Positions 8,087 through 16,354 of a stretch of DNA of 64,000 nucleotides are shown one piece after another (within the stretch, counting starts at the first letter, position 1; each line of letters opens with the position of its first letter). The DNA lies in assembly GCA_963751615.1 (NCBI GenBank), contig CAVVVG010000005.1, forward strand, positions 1,612,001 through 1,676,000, written 5' to 3'. The position numbers and the translations under genes are program-made. The notes beneath the pieces were generated by a model that saw only the letters and a list, made by a program, of their open reading frames with translations, did no database searches and was not told the origin of the DNA. This DNA comes from Palsa-892 sp963751615 (GTDB taxonomy: Bacteria; Pseudomonadota; Alphaproteobacteria; Rhizobiales; Xanthobacteraceae).

Positions 8087-8992
8087 GTGAATCGGCGTTT
8101 CCGAGCGAAATTGAGTGGGTCTGATCCTGTCAGATGGCTCCTTGGTGGGCTCGTTTTGCTTGCGCTTAGCTTACTTCCCCTTGCGCCGCTCGGAGCGCAG
8201 CTGCTCGGCCAAGGACAAGATGCCCAATCCGTCTTTGTGCCAGGCTTTTGGGACCCGAAACGGCGGCCCGAAAAGCCGGAGCTCGGCCGACTGACTGCGA
8301 TCCGCTTTCTAACGGAAGACGATTATCCGCCTTTCAATTTCAAGGGGCCCGGCGGACAGCCGACCGGGTTCAATATCGATCTGGCACGTGCGATTTGCAC
8401 GGAGCTTGCGGTCAGCTGCACGATCCAAGTCCGCCGTTTCAACACTTTGCTTGAGTCGCTTCAGCAAAATCTAGGCGATGCCGTGGTGGCGTCGATCGCG
8501 CTGACGTCGCAGAACCGCGCCAAGGTTGATTTTACTGATCGCTATTACCGAACGCCAGCGCGTTTTGTAGCACGCAAGGAAGTTCTGCTTGATAAGATAA
8601 CGCCGGAGACTCTAATTGGCAGGAAAGTCGCGGTGGTGGCGGGGAGCGCACACGAGGCTTATCTGCGTGACTTTTTTCCCGAGACTGTGATCCGTCCTTA
8701 CCCAAACTCCGAAACTGCGCTAGCGGCACTGCGTCGCGCCGAAGCGGAGTTGATGTTCGGCGACGGCGTCACGATCGCCTTTTGGCTGAATGGTGTCGGC
8801 TCGGCAGATTGCTGCGTCTTTCGGGGCGGGCCCTTTACCGAAAGTCGGTATTTCGGAGAGGGCATCGGTATCGCGGTCAAAAAAGGTAACGAAAATTTGC
8901 GGCGTGCGCTTGATTACGCCCTCTTTCGTCTATGGGAGAAGGGCACCTACACCGATCTGTACTTGCGCTATTTCCCCATCGGCTTCTATTGA
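8087..8992 (+). CDS. Periplasmic solute-binding protein (family 3, amino-acid type)
   Basis: 301 residues with an uncleaved-looking N-terminal hydrophobic segment (residues 18-38), then a type II periplasmic binding fold. Typical family-3 signatures are DDYPPFNFKGPGGQPTGFNI near residue 80, DLARAICTEL, and a domain-crossing region IALTSQNRAKVDFTDRY near residue 143. It starts with GTG. No permease or ATPase gene follows, so it is an orphan; lysK comes 22 bases later. The ligand cannot be named; the two-domain fold also serves non-transport sensors. Confidence 0.8.
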   Translation: MNRRFRAKLSGSDPVRWLLGGLVLLALSLLPLAPLGAQLLGQGQDAQSVFVPGFWDPKRRPEKPELGRLTAIRFLTEDDYPPFNFKGPGGQPTGFNIDLARAICTELAVSCTIQVRRFNTLLESLQQNLGDAVVASIALTSQNRAKVDFTDRYYRTPARFVARKEVLLDKITPETLIGRKVAVVAGSAHEAYLRDFFPETVIRPYPNSETALAALRRAEAELMFGDGVTIAFWLNGVGSADCCVFRGGPFTESRYFGEGIGIAVKKGNENLRRALDYALFRLWEKGTYTDLYLRYFPIGFY

Positions 8993-9013
8993 TCGGTTTC
9001 GGGGAGACATGGG

Positions 9014-10663
9014 ATGGCGTCAGACGCTACGTTCGCGAAAAGCTTACGAGAAGCGGCGGAAAATTCCGCTGCATGGCCGTTTGAGGAAGCGCGCAAGATT
9101 GTCATGCGCCTTAAGAAAAAGCCAAAGGACGAGGTAATTTTCGAAACTGGCTATGGCCCTTCTGGCCTGCCGCATCTCGGCACCTTCGGAGAGGTGGCCC
9201 GCACCACGATGGTGCGTCACGCATTTCGCGTGCTTACCGACGATAAGGTAAAGACGCGACTGATTGCTTTCTCCGATGATATGGACGGCTTACGCAAGGT
9301 TCCCGACAACGTACCGAACAAGGAATTACTAGCGCAGCATCTAGGCAAGCCGCTAACGCAGGTGCCCGATCCGTTCGGCACCCACAAGAGCTTCGGCGAA
9401 CATAACAATGCGCGGCTGCGAGCGTTTCTCGATACGTTCGGCTTCGATTACGAATTTCTATCCTCGACCGAATGCTATAAATTCGGCCGCTTTGACAACG
9501 CGCTACTGCTGATGCTTTCGCGTTTTGATGATGTGATGAGGATCATGTTGCCTTCGCTACGCGAGGAGCGCGCGCAAACTTATTCACCTTTTCTGCCAAT
9601 CGACCCGAAGAGCAGTGTCGTGTTGCAGGTACCCGTCACGGCGCATGACGCCAATGCGGGCACGATTACCTATGAAGATCCGGATACAAAAAAATCCGTC
9701 ACGACACCGGTCACTGGTGGTCGGTGCAAGTTGCAATGGAAGCCGGATTGGGCCATGCGCTGGGTTGCGCTCGGCGTCGATTACGAAATGGCCGGCAAGG
9801 ATCTGATTGAATCTGTGAAACTATCCGGTGACATCTGCTGCGCCATTGGTGGCACGCCGCCGGAAGGTTTCAACTATGAGCTTTTTCTCGACGACAAGGG
9901 TCAGAAAATCTCGAAATCGAAGGGTAACGGCCTCGCGGTCGAGGAGTGGCTCGCATACGCAAGCCCGGAGTCTCTTTCGCTATTCATGTATCAGTCGCCC
10001 CGTTCGGCGAAACGTCTGTACTTTGACGTGATCCCGAAAAATGTCGATGATTATTTCACGCATCTCGGCAATTACGCGAAGCAAGAAATCAAGGAACGCC
10101 TCGGCAATCCTGTCTGGCACATTCACGGCGGTAAGCCCCAGATTATCGAAATGCCGATTTCCTTTTCGATGTTATTGAATTTGGCGATTGCGGCGAACGC
10201 CGAGGACAAGTCGGTATTGTGGGGTTTCATCCGTCGCTACGTGCCGGACGCTTCTCCGGAAAAAGACCCCAAACTTGACGAACTCGCGGGCTATGCGGTG
10301 CGTTATTTCGTCGAGCAAGTAAAGCCGACACGAAAATTCCGCGCGCCAGATGAGGTGGAGCGCGAAGCCTTAATAAAACTCGACGACACTCTTGCAAAAT
10401 TACCGCCACATGTGACGCCGGAAGACGTTCAGGCGGCACTCTATGATGTTGGTCGCATGATTCCGCGTTATCAGGATCTCAAGGCGAAGAGCGCAACGCC
10501 GGAAAAGCCGGGAGTGTCCGTTGCCTGGTTTAACGCGATCTATCAACTATTGCTTGGTCAGGAGCGCGGCCCGCGTTTCGGTTCCTTCGTTGCTGTGTAC
10601 GGAATCCCAGAAACGCGCGCGTTGATCCGGCAGGCGCTGGCCGGCAAATTAGCCGAGAAATAA
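9014..10663 (+). CDS. lysK: Lysyl-tRNA synthetase, class I
   Basis: Charges tRNA-Lys. It is the rare class I enzyme, unrelated in fold to the class II LysS of E. coli, and usual in alphaproteobacteria and archaea. The ATP-binding HIGH counterpart is in SGLPHLGTFGEV near residue 50 and the KMSKS counterpart is KISKSKGNG near residue 297. The 549-residue length is normal. ATG 9014 is used; an overlapping out-of-frame ATG lies five bases earlier. No class II copy is seen in the window. Confidence 0.95.
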   Translation: MASDATFAKSLREAAENSAAWPFEEARKIVMRLKKKPKDEVIFETGYGPSGLPHLGTFGEVARTTMVRHAFRVLTDDKVKTRLIAFSDDMDGLRKVPDNVPNKELLAQHLGKPLTQVPDPFGTHKSFGEHNNARLRAFLDTFGFDYEFLSSTECYKFGRFDNALLLMLSRFDDVMRIMLPSLREERAQTYSPFLPIDPKSSVVLQVPVTAHDANAGTITYEDPDTKKSVTTPVTGGRCKLQWKPDWAMRWVALGVDYEMAGKDLIESVKLSGDICCAIGGTPPEGFNYELFLDDKGQKISKSKGNGLAVEEWLAYASPESLSLFMYQSPRSAKRLYFDVIPKNVDDYFTHLGNYAKQEIKERLGNPVWHIHGGKPQIIEMPISFSMLLNLAIAANAEDKSVLWGFIRRYVPDASPEKDPKLDELAGYAVRYFVEQVKPTRKFRAPDEVEREALIKLDDTLAKLPPHVTPEDVQAALYDVGRMIPRYQDLKAKSATPEKPGVSVAWFNAIYQLLLGQERGPRFGSFVAVYGIPETRALIRQALAGKLAEK

Positions 10664-10676
10664 TTGGACGCAGGCC

Positions 10677-11315
10677 TTACTGGCTCGCCCAGACGATCCG
10701 CGCGATCCAGAGAATATCGGAAATCGGTAGCGACCAACTCTTTTGGGCGGGATTGAATGAAGTAAGTTCCATGACCTTCACGTTTTTCCGCTTCAGTTGC
10801 CTCGCAAACACTTTGCCATTTTTGGTTTTCACCACCACCCGGTCGCCCTTGCGGATGGGAGTCGCAGGCGAAACGATGATAATGCCGCCTTTGCGAAAAA
10901 ATGGATCGATTGTATGGCCCGAGACTTCGAGCGCATAGACGTGGTCGTCGTTGATGCTCGGAAACGAGATTTCGTCCCAGCCGGAGCCAATTGGAAAACC
11001 GCGGTCATCTAGATATCCGCTCGCTTCGGCGTCAGCGAAGCTAATCAAGGGAACTGGCCGCATGCGGCGTCGCTCTTTTTTGTTGAGCAGCGAAATGAAT
11101 TCTTCGATTGAAGCCCCAGTCGCTTGCAGGATTTTGGCGACCGATTCGGTTGAAGGCCAGCGCGGTCGTCCTTCCGGTGTGATCCGCTTCGAACGGTTGA
11201 AGCTGGTGGGATCGAGCCCCGCTTTTTTTGCAAGTCCCGACGGCGAGTAGCCGCTACGCGCCGCGAGGCGGTCAACCGCGCCCCAGACTTGAGGATGAGT
11301 AAGCATCGTCGCCAC
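10677..11315 (-). CDS. LexA-like HTH regulator with S24 domain
   Basis: 212 residues: an N-terminal helix-turn-helix (about 15-70, with YSPSGLAKKAGLDPTSFNRS) and a C-terminal S24/LexA-like domain (about 95-205). In LexA and phage repressors the self-cleavage serine lies in GDSM and the lysine in a VKRL motif; here these places read SGHTID and ARQL, so the Ser/Lys pair is replaced by Thr and Arg. The protein is therefore probably a stable repressor or sensor, not an SOS-cleaved one. It ends convergently with lysK; its targets are unknown. Confidence 0.85.
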   Translation of the reverse strand: MATMLTHPQVWGAVDRLAARSGYSPSGLAKKAGLDPTSFNRSKRITPEGRPRWPSTESVAKILQATGASIEEFISLLNKKERRRMRPVPLISFADAEASGYLDDRGFPIGSGWDEISFPSINDDHVYALEVSGHTIDPFFRKGGIIIVSPATPIRKGDRVVVKTKNGKVFARQLKRKNVKVMELTSFNPAQKSWSLPISDILWIARIVWASQ

Positions 11316-11472
11316 GAATTGGCACTCCCTCTATGTCTTTATTTCTAGGAATAATCACCTGTCTCGGGTCACGTCCAGTAACAAGCGCTTGCGGGTGAAA
11401 AATTAGCGTTCATGCTTATTCCTTGCGCTTGCGGCTAAGTGGGATGGCCGATAGCTTCCGCCCGATCCGAGA

Positions 11473-12564
11473 ATGGCGCCGTCTGCGGGGGTCCTGGCCG
11501 TGATCCGTCTCATTGATCTCGCACGCCCATTCGCGAGCCTCGTCGATCCCGAGGAGGCACACCGCCTTGCGATCAATGCGCTGAAACTGTTCCCGTCGGT
11601 TGCCTTTGGAGCGGACGATCCGCGGCTCAGGCTCTCGGTCTTTGGGCTTGATTTTCCGAACCCGGTTGGGCTCGCGGCCGGTTTCGACAAGAACGCCGAA
11701 GTACCAGATGCAATCCTGCGTCTTGGTTTTGGATTCACCGAAGTCGGCACGCTGACGCCGGTCGCCCAAACTGGAAATCCGCGTCCACGCGTGTTCCGTC
11801 TGCCTGCATCACGGGGGATCATCAATCGTCTGGGGTTTAACAACGATGGTTTTGCAGCGGCGCGGGAACGGCTCGAAACGCGTGCGCATCTTAGCGGCAT
11901 CGTCGGCGTCAATATCGGCGCGAACAAGAACGCTACCGACCGCGTCGCCGATTATGTCAATGGCATCAAAACCTTCGCGTCGCTCGCAAGCTATCTCGTC
12001 ATAAACATTTCGTCACCTAATACGCCAGGATTGCGGGATCTACAGGCGAACTCGGCCTTCGATGATTTGCTTGCGCGTGTATTGGACGCTCGCGACCACG
12101 TGGCAAAGATGGCAGGCCGGAAGCCGGTGCTTGTGAAGATCTCGCCAGATCTTTCCTTGTCCGAACTCGACGAACTGATTGCGATTGCGCAAAAGCGCGG
12201 TGTAGATGGAATGATCGTTTCGAATACGACAATCAGTCGCCCCGCCCTACTTCGTGATACCCGCTCAAGCGAACTTGGTGGGCTTTCGGGGGTGCCACTT
12301 TTTTCGCTTTCCACTTGGATGCTGACACAAACCTATCAGCGAATCGGAAAAGAAATTCCGCTTATCGGCGTGGGAGGCGTCAACTCGGCGGAAGCTGCAT
12401 GGGCAAAAATCACCGCCGGCGCGACGCTAGTGCAGTTTTATTCAGGAATAATTTTCAGAGGCTTTGGGCTCGTCAAAAAAATCAAAGACGGTCTTCGCGA
12501 CCGCCTCAAACGTCTGGGTTATAATTCGATTACCGAAGCAATCGGTACTGAAGCGCGAAAGTGA
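11473..12564 (+). CDS. pyrD: Dihydroorotate dehydrogenase, class 2 (quinone)
   Basis: Oxidises dihydroorotate to orotate in pyrimidine synthesis, passing electrons to quinone at the membrane. FMN-site signatures AAGFDKNAE, NRLGFNNDG and INISSPNTPGLRDLQ are present; the serine in the last motif is the class 2 base. An amphipathic N-terminus (IDLARPFASLVDPEEAHRLA) is the membrane-docking part. The 363-residue frame starts at ATG 11473; GTG 11500, just before IRLIDLARP, is a good alternative. Its stop is immediately next to the stop of the opposite gene. Confidence 0.95.
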   Translation: MAPSAGVLAVIRLIDLARPFASLVDPEEAHRLAINALKLFPSVAFGADDPRLRLSVFGLDFPNPVGLAAGFDKNAEVPDAILRLGFGFTEVGTLTPVAQTGNPRPRVFRLPASRGIINRLGFNNDGFAAARERLETRAHLSGIVGVNIGANKNATDRVADYVNGIKTFASLASYLVINISSPNTPGLRDLQANSAFDDLLARVLDARDHVAKMAGRKPVLVKISPDLSLSELDELIAIAQKRGVDGMIVSNTTISRPALLRDTRSSELGGLSGVPLFSLSTWMLTQTYQRIGKEIPLIGVGGVNSAEAAWAKITAGATLVQFYSGIIFRGFGLVKKIKDGLRDRLKRLGYNSITEAIGTEARK

Positions 12565-12837
12565 TCAGGGCTGCCGAGAGCGAGCAACGCGCACCACAAG
12601 CCAAATCGGGAAAACAAGGATAGCGCCGAGCACAAAGTAGCGCCAAATAGAATCGAACGCATCCCAACCGAGATTGACTATGCGGCGGATCAGCCGCTCG
12701 ATGCTGGGGATCAAATTCCAAGGATCAAAGCCAAAGGCGGACAGCATTACGCCAATCACGATCGACAGCAGCATTAGCCGCACGATCACCCAAATGGGGG
12801 ATCCTCCGAAAAAACGATCGACGGCATTATTGGACAT
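12565..12837 (-). CDS. DUF6460-type small membrane protein
   Basis: 90 residues with two predicted helices (about 18-38 and 65-85) and the family-like core FFGGSPIWVIVRL and AFGFDPWNL. Such proteins are frequent in Hyphomicrobiales and have no known role. The ATG at 12837 starts the conserved part; an upstream ATG at 12849 adds four residues. The gene touches pyrD at its 3' end and is transcribed away from the methyltransferase that follows. Confidence 0.75.
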   Translation of the reverse strand: MSNNAVDRFFGGSPIWVIVRLMLLSIVIGVMLSAFGFDPWNLIPSIERLIRRIVNLGWDAFDSIWRYFVLGAILVFPIWLVVRVARSRQP

Positions 12838-12939
12838 GATTTCCTCCACCCGCAGTCCGCGTCTAGCACGGGCAAATAGGGTGTGCGAGCTTTGACTACA
12901 AGCCTACCGCATGGAGCTCAAATAAGTTCGGAAAAGTAT

Positions 12940-13863
12940 ATGAAATCGACACCGCTACGGATTTCTTCAGGCGATCTGTTGCTCGACCGCCGCCACGAAT
13001 GGGCGCGCGGGCTAATCGAACGCGGGGAAGCGGCGGCAGCTGCTGAGCTTTTGCACGACACCCTTTCAAAAGCGCCGGGTTTTATCGCCGGTTGGTTTCT
13101 GCTGGGGCAGGCGCAGGTAGAGGCAGGCCATCTCGAAGGAGCGGTGGCAGCCTTCCGTAAAGTGATTGCTGTCGATCCCGACGATAGGCTTGGCGCTGGT
13201 TTGCGGCTTGCTCGTCTCGGTAAAAAATACGGGCTGGGTGCGATGTCGCCCGCCTATGTACGCACACTATTCGACCAATATGCCGAACGTTTTGACCGTG
13301 AACTTGTGGGGGCGCTTGCATATCGCGGTCCGGATTTAATGCTTGCCGCTATCGACGCTGTCGTGGGCGAGAAAACATATTTTCCGCGCGTGCTCGATCT
13401 CGGCTGCGGCACGGGTTTGATGGGGGAGGCCATCCGCGCACGCGCAGGTGAGCTCGTGGGTGTCGATCTATCCTCGAATATGATCGCCGAGGCCGACAAG
13501 AAAAAAATCTATGACAGACTTGTACTTGGCGATCTGATCGTCTTCATCGATGCGGATCGGGCGGCTTATGACCTCATCCTCGCCGCCGACGTTTTTGTCT
13601 ATCTATCGGATCTTACGCCAGTACTCTCGCGGGCGGCGAGGAGACTGTCTATGGGCGGATTGATGGCGTTTACGGTCGAAACTTATCAAGGTGATGAGAT
13701 TATATTGACCGATATGCTTCGCTTTGCGCATGGAGAGAAGCATCTTCGCATGGCTGCACAGAACGCGGGCCTCGATACTGTCCGGCTGGAAAGTGTATCG
13801 ACGCGGATGGAGAAGAATTCTCCGGCCGAAGGTCGTCTTGCCGTACTTTGTAAGCGCGGCTGA
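12940..13863 (+). CDS. TPR-containing class I methyltransferase
   Basis: About 307 residues. The N-terminal 80 residues form TPR-like helices (GWFLLGQAQVEAGHLEGAV). A Rossmann methyltransferase domain follows, with the S-adenosylmethionine motif RVLDLGCGTGLMGEAI and the acidic VGVDLS strand. The substrate is unknown; it resembles alphaproteobacterial TPR methyltransferases often found near pyrD. ATG 12940 fits the domain start better than the GTG at 12883. Its stop abuts the stop of the TIGR02186 gene. Confidence 0.85.
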   Translation: MKSTPLRISSGDLLLDRRHEWARGLIERGEAAAAAELLHDTLSKAPGFIAGWFLLGQAQVEAGHLEGAVAAFRKVIAVDPDDRLGAGLRLARLGKKYGLGAMSPAYVRTLFDQYAERFDRELVGALAYRGPDLMLAAIDAVVGEKTYFPRVLDLGCGTGLMGEAIRARAGELVGVDLSSNMIAEADKKKIYDRLVLGDLIVFIDADRAAYDLILAADVFVYLSDLTPVLSRAARRLSMGGLMAFTVETYQGDEIILTDMLRFAHGEKHLRMAAQNAGLDTVRLESVSTRMEKNSPAEGRLAVLCKRG

Positions 13864-14649
13864 TCATTCCTGCCGGAAGAGAAGGGTTGCGATGAGGCCG
13901 GTTACAAGCGCGAGTAGCGCGGTCGCGAGCCCGTAATAAAAGCTGTGCTCGCGGGCTTCGGTAGCGATGACGGCTTCAAGACCCGTTTTTACCACCTCGA
14001 TCGCTGTTTGCTGTTTTGCAACCACATTGCCATTTGTGATGAGAAGGGTCTCGACCTCGTAATCCCCCGTTTGAGCTGTCCCTGGTATCGGCACCGATGC
14101 GCGAAACAGGCGTGGCGTGATGAAAGTTACGCCGTTTGGATCTGCGCGGAAGGAGCCATCACTTGTTTTGACGCGCAGAAACGCCGCGCGAAACGGATCG
14201 TCCGGCGTGACGTCGGCCACATCGTTTCCGATCTGCTGAGTGAACATGTGATTGACGAGCCCAATGCGGTTTTTTCGCAGCATCTCCGGCGTGCCAATTT
14301 CGGCTGGCGGTTTGTTTGTCATCACGGCCAGATAAGATGGGACTTGATAGAATTCGCGCGATTGCGCGTTGACCCAAAGTCCAAGAATTTTCGATTTGCG
14401 CCGCGTAACGAACGAGCGGGCGGGTCCACGCACGGTTACAACCACATTATAAGTTCCAATCTGCGCACCGGGAGCTTCATCGATAGTGCCGAAGAGAACG
14501 AGTTCTGTTCCACTGAAATTGGAGGTGATCAGGACACGATGGGTCGAAACCGAAGTCACCAATTTTTGTGCGTGGGCCGGAACCAGCAATGTAAGCAGGC
14601 AAAACGCAAGCGCCGCCAAGAAGATGCCGCTCGCATGAACCCGGGTCAT
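13864..14649 (-). CDS. TIGR02186 family membrane protein
   Basis: About 261 residues: signal peptide ending at AHAQ near residue 28, a large periplasmic beta-rich part, and one C-terminal helix (YYGLATALLALVTGLIATLL) that anchors it. This matches the TIGR02186 family, which is almost always encoded next to a TauE/SafE exporter. Its ATG overlaps the stop of that gene (ATGA at 14646-14649), showing translational coupling. It probably works with the exporter, but its exact part is unknown. Confidence 0.88.
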   Translation of the reverse strand: MTRVHASGIFLAALAFCLLTLLVPAHAQKLVTSVSTHRVLITSNFSGTELVLFGTIDEAPGAQIGTYNVVVTVRGPARSFVTRRKSKILGLWVNAQSREFYQVPSYLAVMTNKPPAEIGTPEMLRKNRIGLVNHMFTQQIGNDVADVTPDDPFRAAFLRVKTSDGSFRADPNGVTFITPRLFRASVPIPGTAQTGDYEVETLLITNGNVVAKQQTAIEVVKTGLEAVIATEAREHSFYYGLATALLALVTGLIATLLFRQE

Positions 14650-15617
14650 TCCCACACGTCCTGCGGTACGACAGAAAACAGTTCAGCGGGTTGATTGATG
14701 AGACCGCCCGCAACGCGGAAGCCGACCGCTATCACCATGAGACCCAGAAGCAAGCGCAGCTGTTCTGCACGAATAGCCTGCCCCGCGCGCACGCCAAATT
14801 GTGCGCCGAAGACGCCGCCGATCATCAACACAAATGCAAGCACGACATCGACGCTGCGATTTTCCATGGCATGCAGCACGATAGCAACCAGCATCGTCAT
14901 TAGCGTCAGCATCAGTGAAGTCGCGATCGATACGGTAGTGGGGACGCGCATCAGATAAATGAGGGCGGGGACCAGCAGGAAACCGCCGCCGACTCCCATC
15001 ATTGCACCGATTAAACCAGTGACGAAGCCGATTACGGTCACTGGGATCGCTGAGACGTAAATGCGCGATTGCCGGAAGCGTAGTTTCAGCGGCAGACCGT
15101 GAAACCATGCGTGCGTTCCCGGTCGCCGCGGCAGCGGCGACGTGCCGCGCCAAGTACGAATGATTGCGCGGATGCTCTCAGCGGTCATCAGCACGCCAAC
15201 GATGCTGAGAAGAGCGACGTAAGCGAGTGAAATGAACAGTTCAAGCTGGCCCGCGCGCCGCAAGAGCGCGAACAACCAAACACCGGACGCCGTCCCTAGC
15301 AGCGCGCCCGACAAAAGCACTAGAGCCAGTCCGTAATCGACGATACGCTTTCGCCAATAAGTAAACGTGCCCGAAATAGAGGATGCGGCCATGTGTGCGG
15401 GCACGCTCGCGACGGCGACGGCGGGAGGAATGCCGACAAGGATCAGCAGGGGTGTCATCAGGAAACCGCCGCCGATACCGAACATTCCTGAAATAAAACC
15501 AACGGCGATACCAAGACCCAAAATGACGAATATGTTGACCGGCAGTTCGGCGATTGGAAGATAGATGGGCACAGGCGGAAGTCCGGACGGAAAGGAAGAG
15601 CCGCTATCCTGCGGCAA
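14646..15617 (-). CDS. TauE/SafE family sulfite/organosulfonate exporter
   Basis: 323 residues with about eight membrane helices in two repeated halves, each with the family's glycine-rich motif: GFISGMFGIGGGFLMTPLL near residue 40 and GFVTGLIGAMMGVGGGFLLV near residue 205. The family exports sulfite, sulfoacetate or related anions. The adjacent TIGR02186 gene is the usual partner. A loop around residues 155-185 is cytoplasmic. The actual substrate cannot be read from the sequence. Confidence 0.92.
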   Translation of the reverse strand: MPQDSGSSFPSGLPPVPIYLPIAELPVNIFVILGLGIAVGFISGMFGIGGGFLMTPLLILVGIPPAVAVASVPAHMAASSISGTFTYWRKRIVDYGLALVLLSGALLGTASGVWLFALLRRAGQLELFISLAYVALLSIVGVLMTAESIRAIIRTWRGTSPLPRRPGTHAWFHGLPLKLRFRQSRIYVSAIPVTVIGFVTGLIGAMMGVGGGFLLVPALIYLMRVPTTVSIATSLMLTLMTMLVAIVLHAMENRSVDVVLAFVLMIGGVFGAQFGVRAGQAIRAEQLRLLLGLMVIAVGFRVAGGLINQPAELFSVVPQDVWE

Positions 15618-15670
15618 TGATGCATCAAAAGCCGCCGCGCGCGCTTGTCAATTAAAGTTATGTACGAAGG

Positions 15671-16345
15671 TTATTGCTTGACACTGCGTTTGCGTGATGC
15701 GGTCGATTCGGCCTTTAGCCAATCCGCCTTTAGGCGCGGTTCATTGGCCACCTCGTCGAGCGGGATCGCGTTCCAGGTTTGTACAGCGAGGCGTGCGGCG
15801 ATCAGGGTATGCTGGTCCAGGCGCTTGCCGACGTCGTCACGCTTCTTCGCGGCATCGGTATCGCCCTGGACGGCTGCTAGCGAGAACCAGCGGAATGATT
15901 CGGCCAGATTGGCCTCGACACCCGAACCGCGGGCATAGAGCACACCGAGATTATATTGGCTGTCTTTTACATTGCGCTCCGCGGCCATGCGGAACCAGCG
16001 TGCAGCAGTCTTGTAGTCGGGTTTGCCGTTGATGCCTTCGGAATAGAGCACGGCGAGATTATGCATCGCCTTCGTGTTTCCACCCTCGGCGGCGATCGTG
16101 TAGTAGCGGCTCGCCTCTGTCAGATTCTTGGTTGTGCCTGTGCCCTTCTCGAAAATATTGCCGAGTCGATAGGCTGCGAGCACAGACCCTTCGGCCTGAG
16201 CGATTTCGAACCAGCGCTTGGCCTCAGCTGTACTCATTGTGACACCCTTGCCATCGAAATAGCGCGAGCCGATCTCAAAGGCGGCATCAGGATCGCCAAC
16301 GAGAGCCGCTGTGCGGAGTGCTTGTGTTCCGATCGCAGCGGGCAA
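15671..16345 (-). CDS. SEL1-repeat protein, severed C-terminal part of a PodJ-like gene
   Basis: 224 residues made almost wholly of SEL1-like repeats (for example AAYRLGNIFEKGTG, AMHNLAVLYSEGING, SQYNLGVLYARGSG), a helical scaffold for protein contacts. It is in the same frame as the preceding 861-residue gene, separated only by one TAA at 16355-16357 and three sense codons. In related bacteria a single protein carries both parts. The only start is a TTG at 16345 with no clear ribosome site, so this part may not be made unless the stop is read through. Confidence 0.7.
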   Translation of the reverse strand: MPAAIGTQALRTAALVGDPDAAFEIGSRYFDGKGVTMSTAEAKRWFEIAQAEGSVLAAYRLGNIFEKGTGTTKNLTEASRYYTIAAEGGNTKAMHNLAVLYSEGINGKPDYKTAARWFRMAAERNVKDSQYNLGVLYARGSGVEANLAESFRWFSLAAVQGDTDAAKKRDDVGKRLDQHTLIAARLAVQTWNAIPLDEVANEPRLKADWLKAESTASRKRSVKQ

Positions 16346-16354
16346 ATTCCCGGC

